The position numbers were made by a program, and so were the translations under genes. Below, piece by piece: positions 11,802-22,333 of a DNA stretch of 64,000 nucleotides. The stretch covers positions 8,920,519-8,984,518 of the forward strand of contig OX155978.1 in NCBI GenBank assembly GCA_944548615.1, written 5' to 3'. Each line of letters opens with the position of its first letter. The stretch's first letter is position 1. Under the pieces are notes generated by a model. The model was given only the letters and a program-made list of their open reading frames with translations. It did not search any database and was not told where the DNA came from. The DNA is from Micropterix aruncella. Taxonomy: Eukaryota; Arthropoda; Insecta; Lepidoptera; Micropterigidae.

Positions 11802-14739
11802 CTAAACAGCCATAAAAACATAATATTAGGTTCTTACCTATGTAATTCAATTCAATTCAATCTTTACTGTCATCATTGATTATATAGAGCATGGTTCTCC
11901 AAATTAAGGCCCGCGGTCCAAATCCGCCCCCTCCCCCTCAGTGTCATCAATCCGGCCCAACAAAAATGGGAGTTAATGGGCCCTTGCTGAGTTGGCCACG
12001 AAGACCCATTCTGTTCAGGGTTGGTCACACTCACGGGTCAACACCTATCCGACGGCCTCCACGCATGACGTGCGAGCCTGGGTAGGACTCTGGCCTTAGG
12101 GTTAGTTTCCCTTAGGAATCAACCTTCTGGCGCTCCTGGACGGTCTGTGCACCGTGCGGCATAAGCCAATCGATTGCGCACTCTGACTAACAGTCGGGGG
12201 AGTCTGGAAGCAGTACTGTTTCCTATAGAGCGGGGGTGGTTGCGGATCTTACGGCGACTGCTCTTGAAACGACCATCGGCTACCCGATCCTGGGTGAACA
12301 GTCGGGCAAAGGATGCCGTGGTCCGCGATAGATTCGGTATACACCGTTTCACCGCTTCGTAAGGGAGAGGACCGCGCAAGCGACCTCAAACTCGTAACCA
12401 ATCGAGAGACTGGAGTAATCTGGTCGCAATTGGAAGTAAGGGCGTGAGTGTAAGCCCGCTGGGTAACACTCCTGGCTATCTCGCGGTTAAGGCGTTGGCC
12501 TCTTACGGGTTTGTGGCGGAGCTAGACGGTGGACTGTTTTGTCCAAGTCTTCTGCGCTCACTCCAGGGAGATAGAACGAATAATCGTTAAAACTTCCTGA
12601 GGTGACGGGCTCGCCCGCTGTAGTCGACAACCCTAGTTGTTGCTATTGTAGTGTGATAACTTGGATAAAAAGACATATAATGATTATAACTCGATTTTAT
12701 ATACTTGCTAGGTAAAACTTAATGACAAGTAATTATACTTGTCACAGAAAATTTAACTTTAGCATAATAACTAACAAATGATTGAAATGAATCCCACTAT
12801 CATTATAAACACATAAACATATGACATATTACTGTCGGCGAAAGTCCGGCCCCCAGTGTCATCAATCCGGCCCGTGACAGCTAATGGCTTATTGTTGCTT
12901 AGAAGTTAGGTAGATGTCATAGATACAAAGAATCTATGTTTGTCAATCAACTACTGAGATGTTGTATAACATGATTGGCAGAGAGGTCTTTCCCCTGATA
13001 GGTGATTTTCCTACCGAGGAATTTAAAATGACTAGTTGGGTCAATAAGGGAGATATTAGAGCCCTCGTAGACCAATTTGGGGTCATATGAGGTGAACTTC
13101 ATGTATATGCGGGCGAATCCAAGGCAAAAGCATTTGGAGGGCTTCATTTTTATACAACCTGACCATTCGCTGTACAGCTCCACTTTCTGTAATAGCAGGG
13201 AAAGCCGCTTGGGGCTCTTGGTGATGGAGGTTAGGTCGTCGGCAAAAGCGAGGCACAATGAAGTGTACCAATCGTCACTTTCAAAATGGTAACCCCACAT
13301 CTTGTCAAACCGGGTCAGGGTTTCCGGCAGGATATTGAAAGTGATATTAAATATCGTCGGAGAGAGGCAACAGCCCTGAAATAGTCCAATAGAATATGAT
13401 AAGAAGCGGGTAGTCTATTCTCGCATTTTGATATGGAATGTCAGTTTTATTTTTATTTTGATGTCAATGTTTTTTGTACCACGGTATACTTTGCTTAATA
13501 AATTTACTGTCCTGGCATCGTGAAACACACAAAGGAAAGTATCTACTGGAACTAGGCCTTTATGCATTTCATTACCCTGTAATTTTAAGGAGGTTACCCT
13601 AGGGTGACTTGCATTAACTGGCCCGTTAACTTCTGCTAACCGCAGTTAGCTAAACAAATTAACGGCTGGTTAAATGATGTCGGTTTGAACCAACTATTTA
13701 GACTTCCCGATTAACAGGTTCAATGTCGTAAACTCTGCGCGGAATCAGACGATTTTTCAATACGATGCCGGCAACTTCGTGTGGGGATGGCAGGGGGTAA
13801 GTTTCGACGTGTCAATCTGCTGCCGGCATTCGTGCGGAGCGCGCATATTTGCTTCGGCATGCATAGTTTTCCCCCGCCGGCAGTCGCCGGCATCTTATTG
13901 AAAATTCGTCTGACTTCGTGTGGCGTTTTCGGCATTGAATCCGTTAACTAATGCCGGTCGGAGTCCGCAAACGTCGAAGCATAGCAATAGACTCGACTGA
14001 AATCGAGATCGCTCGCCTCGGCCGATAGCAGTACAGTTTAAAATGTCCGACGGAAGGTCCTCAGCCGATCGGCCGTCGAACGCTTTCGTTTATGTCTCAC
14101 TTTTGCATTTTTTCTCATTCACAACGGACATATTGGAAAACATTTTACGAGTCAACGATCAAAAAATGCAAAAAATAGTGAAAAAATTAAATCTAACTCG
14201 GAAAATTCACAGTTACCGTTCGACAGCTCGCTAACGGCCGGTCAGCGGCGCTAACCGGGCACCGGGGCTCGGTTAAGAAATATAACTACGGTAAGCTTAA
14301 CGGAGTGCGGTGCGAGCAGTTTCGGGAATCGAACGGCGGTTAGGTCGTTTAAACGCGGTTATCTATCTTAACCGAGCTCGGGGAGAGCGGACACCTCGAC
14401 GTAATCGTGAAATATGTTTAAATATTAAGTATAAAACGCCGTAAGTTTTGCGGGAAATAAATAAAGGTCGACCTCTCCGAACTTGGGCGCGTTGCAGACG
14501 TTGCAGGTGGTGCGGCGCGCCCAGTTGACGTTGGTGCACTTGCTGCACTGCCAGTCGTCGGCGCTGAACAGCCCGCGCGACTTGTCGGCCGCCGACTTGC
14601 CGATCTCCGTGCCCAGCTTGGGCTTGCCGGGCGCCTTGAGGTCGGCGCGCTCCTTCTTGCAGCGGTTGCAGGCCGAGCGGCGCGAGAAGTTCACGTTGCC
14701 GCACGCCGCCTCCGCGCAGATCCAGTCGCCCTCGTTCAT
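11652..14739 (-). CDS. ZRANB2: ZRANB2: Ran-binding-type zinc finger splicing factor (two exons seen)
   Basis: Two coding exons on the minus strand, 14473-14739 (89 codons) and 11652-11801 (50 codons), join in phase 0. The product begins [18 protein letters not shown]. It has two RanBP2-type zinc fingers (about residues 4-30 and 64-90), each with W..C..C..N....C..C spacing ([22 protein letters not shown] and [20 protein letters not shown]). A conserved linker containing [20 protein letters not shown] lies between them, and the second exon gives [10 protein letters not shown] and the FGRRKKRKR basic stretch. The family binds single-stranded RNA at GGU motifs and influences alternative splicing in the nucleus. 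The family's acidic and SR-rich C-terminus is not seen in the usual form; the giant frame ending at 4360 is a candidate continuation. The 2.7-kb intron contains repeats. Confidence 0.92.
11965..12645 (+). repeat. Best full copy of the ~670-bp interspersed repeat
   Basis: It starts near AGTTAATGGGCCCTTGCTGA and ends near GGCTCGCCCGCTGTAGTCGA. It contains CTCTGACTAACAGTCGGGGG (the site used by the R1-like LINE in another copy), ACCGCTTCGTAAGGGAGAGG and AAGGCGTTGGCCTCTTACGG. No protein is supported in any frame. It is flanked by copies of CAGTGTCATCAATCCGGCCC at 11939-11958 and 12855-12874. The family is not one I can name. Confidence 0.75.
12940..13410 (-). pseudogene. Reverse transcriptase palm fragment, RLE-type LINE
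   Basis: The minus strand encodes [17 protein letters not shown] followed by [10 protein letters not shown], then a [12 protein letters not shown] segment and FKFLGRKI. These are reverse transcriptase motifs B, C (FADD) and D/E, with the extended loop typical of RLE-type non-LTR elements. It could be the missing RT part of the RLE LINE whose C-terminal half is repeated across the window, but this is inference. The frame closes near 12947. Confidence 0.7.
13711..13948. repeat. Foldback MITE (238 bp) in ZRANB2 intron
   Basis: The left arm, GATTAACAGGTTCAATGTCG continuing through CAGACGATTTTTCAATACGA and TGCCGGC, is matched by the reverse complement of the right arm ending near 13948. Arms are about 60 bp with mismatches. 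Confidence 0.75.
14473..14739 (-). CDS. ZRANB2: ZRANB2 first coding exon (both zinc fingers)
   Basis: The start codon is at 14739, immediately before NEGDWIC. The exon ends GGAGAG before GTCGAC, a GT donor with a weak consensus. It is strongly GC-rich compared with the surrounding A/T-rich DNA. Confidence 0.9.
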
Positions 14740-14865
14740 CCTCGCTCGACACGCTCTGAAACGATGGAGGATGATACATTAACGCGCTCATTTTCAACCG
14801 CCGGGCGACCGCCCCCTCGACGCTCGCGAACGGACCCCGGGGAGTCCCGGCCTATTTAATAATAA
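14740..14865 (-). promoter_or_regulatory. GC-rich 5' leader/promoter-proximal region of ZRANB2
   Basis: The sequence between the ZRANB2 start codon and the LINE at 14866 is CpG-rich (GCCGGGCGACCGCCCCCTCG). Another CpG-rich stretch continues beyond the LINE at about 15531-15790, so the LINE may have landed inside the original promoter region. No TATA box or initiator is identifiable with confidence. Confidence 0.35.
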
Positions 14866-15530
14866 AAATCTAAAATATTACAAGATCTTATAATGTCACC
14901 GAAGACCTAAAATGGGAAGAAAACGTGACTGCATCGGTAAAGAAAGCAAACTCTCTATTGTTTCTAATTCAAAAAGCTTTTCGCCATATCGCAGAGGAAC
15001 CGATGCTGAAAATCTATAAGTCATTCGTAAGACCCATTTTGGAACGCGCCTATCGGATCTGGAATCCATATAGGAGGGATATCGATCTTCTAGAGAAGGT
15101 CCAGCGAAGAGCGACTAAATTGCCCTTTAACTCGAAGCATCTAACGTACGAGAAAAGATTGTCGGCTCTCGGTTTGACCACTCTAGAACGACGCAGGGCA
15201 CGTTGTGACTTAATCGAGACATATAAGATCCTGACTGCATCGTATGACGTTCCTGGGTTGCAGACTATCTACACCACGAGCGCTAACGCACATCTGCATG
15301 GGCATCATCTGAAACTCCAGCGTGAATCACTCCATTCAAATCCCAAGATACATTTCCTCAGCAGTAGAGTGGTAAACGAATGGAATGCTCTCCCAAGTGA
15401 AGTCATCAATGCCAAAAGTGTCAATGACTTTAAAAATAAACTGGACTTATTTCACAGAAATTGTAATGCAAGCACGGATTCAGGCGCATCAGCTGCCTGC
15501 CTGTTAAATGTATAATAATAATAATCTTTA
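14866..15530 (+). pseudogene. CR1-like LINE, 5'-truncated, C-terminal RT portion
   Basis: From about 14900 the plus strand encodes VTEDLKWEENVTASVKKANS, then [32 protein letters not shown] and a C-terminal VNDFKNKLDLF, with a stop at 15513-15515. This is the region after the YADD box of CR1-like non-LTR retrotransposons. It ends with an (ATA)n-type tail, typical of such 3' ends. The frame is unbroken for about 196 codons, suggesting a fairly young copy. It lies just upstream of ZRANB2, opposite in direction. Confidence 0.85.
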
Positions 15531-15889
15531 CGTGTATAAAGCCTCTCGTCGACTCGAGAAAGTGGTGCCCTGCGAGCGATTCGCGGCGAGCGGCTCGACG
15601 AAAGTGCATCGGTTCGATGGAAGCGCTATCGATTCTTATCGATGTTAACGCGCGTTAGCTTCTTCTTCCTAGACCCCGTCCCGTTTACTCGAGGTCGCCC
15701 TTCCTCGTCCTTCTCCTCCGCCGAGCGCAACTGCGTCTGCGTCGAGTCGAATTGTGTAATTTCACAGATGAGAAATAAATAATGGCTATTGTGTTTTACG
15801 ACCGGTTGCCACCTGACACCGAAACGCTAATTCAATCTTAGGACTATGAGCGCTGCCGTTGAACAACTAGGGTCTCTTCTGGACTGTAC

Positions 15890-16590
15890 CTGACAGTACA
15901 ACTAAAGTTGTCGACTACAGCGGGCGAGCCCGTCACCTCAGGAAGTTTTAACGATTAGTCGTTCTATCTCCCTGGAGTGAGCGCAGAAGACTTGAGGACA
16001 AAACAGTCCACCATCTAGCTACGCGACAAACCCGTAAGAGGCCAACGCCCTAACCGCGAGATAGCCAAGAGTGTTACGCGGCGGGTCTACACTCAAGCCC
16101 TTACTTCCAATTGTGACCAGATTACTCCAGTCTCTCGATTGATTACGAGTTCGAGGTCGCTTGCGCGGTCCTCTCGAAGCGAAGCGGTAAAAAAGCGGTA
16201 AAAAAGTGTTTACCGAATCTATCGCGGACCACAGCGTCCTTTGCCCGGCTGTTCACCCGGGATCGGATGGCCGATGGTCGTTTCAAGAGCAGTCGCCGTA
16301 AGGTCCGCAACCACCCCCGCTCTATAGGAAACAGTACTGCTTCCAGACTCCCCCGACTGTTAGTCAGAGTGCGCAGTCGATTGGCTTACGCCGCACGGTG
16401 CGCAGACCGTCCAGGAGCGCCAGAAGGTTGATTCCCAGGGGAAACTAACCATAAGGCCAGAGTCCTACCCAGGCTCGCACTTCATGCGTGGAGGCCGTCG
16501 GATAGGTGTTGACCCGTGAGTGTGACAAACCCTGAACAGAATGGGTCTTCGTGGCCAACTCAACAAGGGCCCATTAGTTTCAACATGACC
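15890..16590 (-). repeat. ~670-bp interspersed repeat, reverse orientation
   Basis: It runs from GTCGACTACAGCGGGCGAGC (about 15909) to GGGCCCATTAGTTTC (about 16568). Nearly the full family length is present. It carries a local duplication of AAGCGGTAAAA around 16181-16203. Confidence 0.75.
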
Positions 16591-16599
16591 TAGAAACCC

Positions 16600-17189
16600 T
16601 AATATGCAGGGTTAGCTCTTTATCGGGGGGAAGGGATGGGTGCCCCTTCCGCCCGCTCCGCCGTTCCAATGGACTCCATTTCCGCCTTTGCAGCCGTTGA
16701 GGTCTTCTATATTAATTATTTCAGATAATAAATCTTCGATAAAATTAACTTGGCAGGATTGTTTCATTTTCGAATTTAATAATTAATGTGCGTTGGCGCT
16801 AATACAAAAGGATTGGATTACTTTTAAGGTTTTTACAAAATGATTTTGGGTATTGATAACAAAAGGTAACCTAATACAAATGACATTTCTTCAATATCAA
16901 ACTAAAGCTGGGCATTGACGGTCAGTTTTTCGCGTCAGTTGAACTGGCGTGCATCCAAAATTTGATCGTGAATGTCGAATCATCACTCCAGAGTTTTAAC
17001 TGACGACGCGCCACGGATATTTTCCGTGGCTACCATAATCCAACTGGCGCGTCGCGCCAAACTGACCATGAGTGCGCAATCGGCAATCCAAGGCGTCAGT
17101 TCGCTCTCAGCGCTCGCGGTGATAGCGCGTGCTGTGTTTTTGTTTTTGTCATGGCGGTGTCGTCATCGTCATTATAGCCTCACTCACAT
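16600..17189. other. No gene recognised
   Basis: Mostly A/T-rich. The part at 16915-17090 has a weak partial inverted repeat around GGTCAGTTTTTCGCGTCAGTT, not clean enough to call an element. Confidence 0.4.
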
Positions 17190-17740
17190 CGCAGAGCAGC
17201 TACTTTGCCGATGACACAAAATTCTTCGCCAATCCTATCCTATGCAGTGGACAGCTTCAGCAAGATCTTGACAAGATCAAAGCGTGGACGGAAGATTGGT
17301 TGCTTACTTAAACGTTGAGAAATGTGTAGTGCCTCATATCGGGAAAAGCAACCCCAACAAACAATATTTTCTGGCAAACGCCCAACTAGAAGCAGTCAAG
17401 CAACAAAAAGATCTTGGAATAACAATTACTGATGATCTGAAATGAGAGACACATAATTGCAATTGCTAAAAGAGCCAACTCTATTCTCTATCTAATAAGG
17501 AAGGCTTTCCAAAATCTATCAATAGAGGTTTTGATCAAGATCTACAAGGCATATGTGAGACCTATTCTTGAGTATGGCTATCAGATCTGGCATTTATTGA
17601 GAGTGACAAAAGATTATTGCAGATTCGGAAGCTGCGCGGTCAATATAATCCAGGAGAGGTTCCTATACTGCAGTTATACCCTCCCTTATTTATTGAGTCC
17701 GACGAAAGATATCACAGTTTCGGAATCTGCATGGTTAATA
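17190..17740 (+). pseudogene. CR1-like LINE fragment with frameshifts
   Basis: The plus strand encodes YFADDTKFFANPI..LQQDLDKIKAWTEDWLL, the FADD active-site box and following helix of a reverse transcriptase. After a frameshift come QKDLGITITDDL and then [18 protein letters not shown]. Stops and frameshifts show it is dead. The same family occurs on the minus strand at 50498-51040. Confidence 0.75.
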
Positions 17741-17744
17741 GTCG

Positions 17745-19440
17745 GGTGAAGTTAAAAAATCTAAAATGTAGAACTGGTAGCAATACCTAATAAATATAGA
17801 TCGTTTGACCTGGCGAAAAGTGAGGAGACCCTACCCCAAAATCATGGGAATAGGAGAGGACGAAGCCTAAACCCATATCGAATCAGTATCATCTGTTTTT
17901 CGTTCATTTTTTGACATGTAACAGGAAACAGGATCATCTCCGGCGTCACATCGGCCGTTGCCTCAAAGAAACCACCAAACGTGCGACTATTCCAAAGAAA
18001 TATACGCAAAATCCATTAAACTATCTTATTTCCAATAAATCACAGCGTTCGCACGACGCCATCGCGGAAATCCAAACAAAAAAATCTCATGGACTTACCA
18101 GACAACAACAATCATAATTTTATCCGAGGAAAATAGCCAAAACTCCCTTTCCACTAGCGCTACGAGTTCATATTTCACCGATCGCGATAAATCTAGGTTT
18201 ATTGTCGAGAATAATGGCGTATAATACTTGTATTTTTAACTAATAAACGCCAAACGTTTTGCGGCAAAATCGCCCACCATTTTGACTTTTCGCCTTTTTG
18301 CCGACGCCATAAAAATCGACCCATTATTTCATACCTTATCTCGTATTTCGGACCATAGACCTATAACAAATTGAAACCCTTTTTGTGGCATTTCCATGTG
18401 GCTGCGGTAAGATTATGAGAGACCCGAATCCGAGAGAAAGGTGTTGTACTTTTTGGACAGTATGAAAATGAAATACATATAGTGTCATAGTTTGTCTAAA
18501 GTAGTTTTTTTCAACCTTTTTAGTTCCCATATTCGCAACCAACTTTTTGGTATAAAAAAAACACGCGACCCCCTTTTGACTGTAATTTAGCTCCCTCGAC
18601 CCTTCCCTTAGTATCTTCCTGCAGCTGTAATTGCAATAAATACAGTTTTTATAAAGAGAATGACGAAAACCGCATTAACTTTAACAATTTTTCACTTTTG
18701 AAGATGTACCTAACTGTTTCCATTTTCGATCAACGTGAAGTTTTGTAAAAGCAATATCAAAACACAATACATATGGCTCTCTTGCTCAGCTATAAATGTT
18801 TGCATATTATATAAATTATTTTAAATTTTTAGATAGGCTGCGACCACTCGAGCGGCGCCGCTACGGTGCCGTAGCAGCACCGCGCGAATGGACGCAATAA
18901 ACTGCCCGGGCGCTGCTTGAGTGCAAAAGATTATGTTTATGTGAGTATATGTAAAATCATTTTAACGTACCTGTAAGACGCTTCCCTAATATAGCTGAAA
19001 TCGTCTCGAGTTGCTGGTTCGCCCGTGCGAAAAGGTCCTCGCGTATCCGCAGTGCGATTGTGGACACTGAAATTGCACACTGGACCTCTTATTTTTAAAC
19101 TGCCTTATCCTTAATAACTATCCGTGTTTCATCCCACACCTTATAAAGTATATAATCCAACTCTATATTCCCTACTTTTATCCCTCAACTCTGCCAAAAT
19201 ATACAAAGTAATACGTACATTTATATCCCACAATAATATTTCTGTATAATAGATATATTTTATAATCTTTCCCCATTTGTATCCTTCCGCAAAACCATGT
19301 TTCACGTTCTCTTTCAACATACCTACCTATATTGGTATAATAAAATCTTTCCCATTGTTTCGTTGTTTTAATATTGTGCCGTCTTATAAATTATTTACAA
19401 ACTAACGTAGACTGCTCTCCGAAATAGACCTGGCAGAAAG
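17745..19440. other. No recognisable gene
   Basis: A/T-rich with short open frames only. The piece at 17820-18120 has a short open frame without a family signature. A CpG-rich spot (GAGCGGCGCCGCTACGGTGC) lies at about 18850. Confidence 0.4.
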
Positions 19441-19456
19441 GCATAGAAGGGCACGT

Positions 19457-19628
19457 TCAGTCTGGCATCAGTTCAGTCCGCGACCTTGATCCGTGAACTG
19501 ACCGATGTACTGATAGAAATTATTAAAATGTATGAAAATCCATCAGTTCAGTCCATCAGTCAACGCGATAAACGATCAGTCTCCCGTCAGTCTAACCAAG
19601 GTCACGGACTGAACTGATGCCAGACTGT
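19457..19628. repeat. Palindromic MITE, ~172 bp
   Basis: The left end CAGTCTGGCATCAGTTCAGT and following CCGCGACCTTG are mirrored by AAGGTCACGG..CTGAACTGATGCCAGACTG at the right end. The terminal inverted repeat is about 30 bp with one mismatch. The centre is A/T-rich. Confidence 0.85.
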
Positions 19629-19865
19629 ATGTAACCCCCGTCATTTTCTATCGGTGGTTGCCATGGCATGAACAAACAGAAGAAGGATTTCGTTCAGTGT
19701 TGCTCTTCTCTTCTTTCTTCTCTTTCATTATGATATATCAACATTGGTACAAAATATTCCATAACATTTGAAATTCATTTAATAATATATATTTCTTACT
19801 AATGGGTACTTCTATCTATTACAAACTTGGTGCCATGGCCCATACTTTGTTGATTAATATGGCCA

Positions 19866-20005
19866 CTCCCTCCACACGTTGGCCAGCGTTGGCCGCATTC
19901 GCCTATGTCTCTCTCGCTCTTTCCCATACATTTTTCTGACGTCACAGTGATACCGACTCGCTTCCACCAGCAATATTGGCCAACATTGGCCAACGTGTGG
20001 AGGGG
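19866..20005. repeat. Palindromic MITE, ~140 bp
   Basis: CCCTCCACACGTTGGCCA on the left is the reverse complement of TGGCCAACGTGTGGAGGG on the right. Additional TTGGCC repeats lie just inside both ends. Confidence 0.8.
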
Positions 20006-20592
20006 TGTCATAAATCGCAATTTTAGTCATTATTTGAGTATAGTAATAACTTCCTGATAAGTTAAATATTATGTTTTTTTTCTATCGTTTCATTTTGATT
20101 GATCCAGATTACATAAAATTTGGACTTCGCACCTGTGTTTTCCGGCAGTACGGCTGTTTTTATGTACGGCAGTTCCAAGGAAAAACAACGTAAACAACAT
20201 TTTTTTATGAAATTGTAAATTTTTCACATTTTTGCATCAAAAGCCATTTTTGCAAGTGCTACTTTTTAAAATCCCTTTAGAAAAGTGGAGATCTACATAT
20301 AGGCTGGGAAAACAAGTTACTACATTTTTGATTGCATTTTTTAATCAATAACAAATTATATGCAAATTTCTCATGGAGAATAAATTACACGAATTTTGGT
20401 TATTTTTCATTTGCAAAGAGAAATAAAATACATTTCCGTCATTTATCCTTATATTTTAGTTACTTTTGTTGTTGAGCTGATATTTGGTTTGTACGAATTG
20501 TGTAATAAACATCGAAAGGACTCTTAACAGATAACGGAATGACATGGCATGTACATATAAATACGCAAAAATAAATTACTGCAAAATATTTC

Positions 20593-20910
20593 CTTACAGA
20601 CCGTGAGTTTTTTATTAGTGACATCTTTGTAGTGGGTGAATCCATACGAGCAAGGACCTAAGAAACTTTTAATAATAAGAATTTGAAAAAAAAAATTTTT
20701 TGTAAATTTGCTAAGCGTTGAGCGCGCTGCGCTATCTAGCGGTAGGTAAAGTATTGTGAATATTGTTTATTCGAGATATTTTACCTATCCCTAGATGGCG
20801 CAGCGCGCTCTACGCATTTTATAGTTTTTTTTTTCTTCAAAATGCTTACTACTAGTACTGATTCACTCACTACAAGGATGTTACTAATAGAAAACTCACT
20901 GTATAGTAAG
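20593..20910. repeat. Foldback element, 318 bp
   Basis: The outer arms GTGAGTTTTTTATTAGTGAC..GGGTGAATC and GATTCACTC..GTTACTAATAGAAAACTCAC are complementary. The inner arms GAGCGCGCTGCGCTATCTAG and CTAGATGGCGCAGCGCGCTC are complementary. The element therefore folds along most of its length. Confidence 0.8.
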
Positions 20911-20984
20911 ACAAGAATTCCATTAGCTGCCTCTCGTATTAGTCTTTATTTTTGAACGCAACCATTTGGTAAATTCGGCTTTAC

Positions 20985-21198
20985 GGCAGCGCTACACTTG
21001 TCTTATGTACGCAACGCATTATGATATCTGGACCCTTAAATTTGTATGAAAACATGACTTAGAGACACACATCATAGGTACTCAACATTGCGTAGGATAA
21101 ATGTGTCTCTTAAGTTATCTGTTTTCATGCAAACTTAAGGGCCCAGATGTCACAATACGCTGCGTACGTTGCTTACCCGGTACGAGTGTGGCGCTGCC
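20985..21198. repeat. Foldback MITE, 214 bp (family shared with 29603-29789)
   Basis: The left arm GGCAGCGCTACACTTGTC..ACGCAACGCATTATGATATCTGG is mirrored by the right arm CCAGATGTCACAATACGCTGCGT..ACGAGTGTGGCGCTGCC. The inner parts TTTGTATGAAAACA and TGTTTTCATGCAAA also pair. Two further copies of the ACGCATTATGACATCTGG core lie near 29540 and 29650. Confidence 0.8.
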
Positions 21199-22080
21199 CT
21201 TTAATGAGATACTGGTCATTAGATTATGCCCATCGGTGAGCGTTGCAATGAATGCATTATACATCCGAGGGGGCATAATCAGATAATGTTTCTGGGCAAA
21301 CCTTGTATTCGTCCGAATTTGCTTCTGGGTCTGCTTGTTTCTGGTGTCATGTTTGGGGTACCTATCTTTCATAAAAATGAGCATATCAAGTTTTTTACTT
21401 TAATTTAATGCCTGGCTGATAACGAACGCAGCATCCCTTTGTCATCTTTAGAAATAACAGAATATATTCGAAATTATCCAGTCTTTCGAATTGTCATCCT
21501 ATATTTAAACAGTCGAAAGCCAGCCTTTGTGCTCAAAAAGCTGCGCCGAAAATTTTTAGTCGATTTTATAAATAAATATTAACAATATCGCATTTTCATG
21601 GATTCCCCCTTGTTACCTAGTAATTAATCGTGTTAGTCATGTGTATATTATATTTATACCACAGACTTATTAGGGACTAGATTTATACAATATATATGGG
21701 GGCCGGCCGAAACGGTTACGCGTGGATCTGTCAAACGACGCGAAATGCCTATAGGCACTGTTGGCGTCCGACCGGTTAAGAAACGGTATTGTTTTCAGCT
21801 GTAAAATTTGGTCAAAAGCGTATACTGTGTTGTACCTCTGAACAACTGCATTGCACCTGAGTCCATGTATGTGTCGGTGCGATGTTTTTTCAAATTATGC
21901 GTTCAGCGGAGTTCGCAATACTAGTACATAACTAGCTAACGACAATTGGAGCGATATTTCGATGTTTCATAAACAAAGATCGATGTTTTGTTACGAGACA
22001 AGTTTCAACCGGCCAAAATTCGATTTTCCAAAGTAATAATACGTTTCAGCATTGGTCATAATTACACGATTACCTAGCTG
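21199..22080. other. No gene recognised
   Basis: Short frames only. The block GGCCGGCCGAAACGGTTACG near 21703 stands out by CpG content but has no match elsewhere in the window. Confidence 0.4.
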
Positions 22081-22333
22081 GATGAAATAGTTCTCCGCTG
22101 ACTCTTTTCGCTGGGAGCTAATAGGCCCATGATGAGGTGGCCACGATGACCCATGTGTTCAGGGTCGGTCACACTCACGGGTCAACACCCATCCGATGGC
22201 CTCCACGCATGGGGTGCGAGCCTGGGTAGGACACTGGGTCAACCAGTCTCCCCTGGGAATCAAACCTCTGGCGCTCCTGGACGGTCTGCGCACCGAGCGG
22301 CGCAAGCCAATCGACTGTGCTCTCCGACTAACA

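Noticed and set aside
14363..14797. 144-codon minus-strand frame and 99-codon plus-strand frame at ZRANB2 exon 1
   Set aside because: GC-rich shadow frames of the zinc-finger exon; no domain signature.
16915..17115. Possible MITE around GGTCAGTTTTTCGCGTCAGTT
   Set aside because: The inverted match is partial and off-register; no clear ends or target duplication.
17911..18117. 68-codon plus-strand frame
   Set aside because: No family signature; likely within repeat debris.
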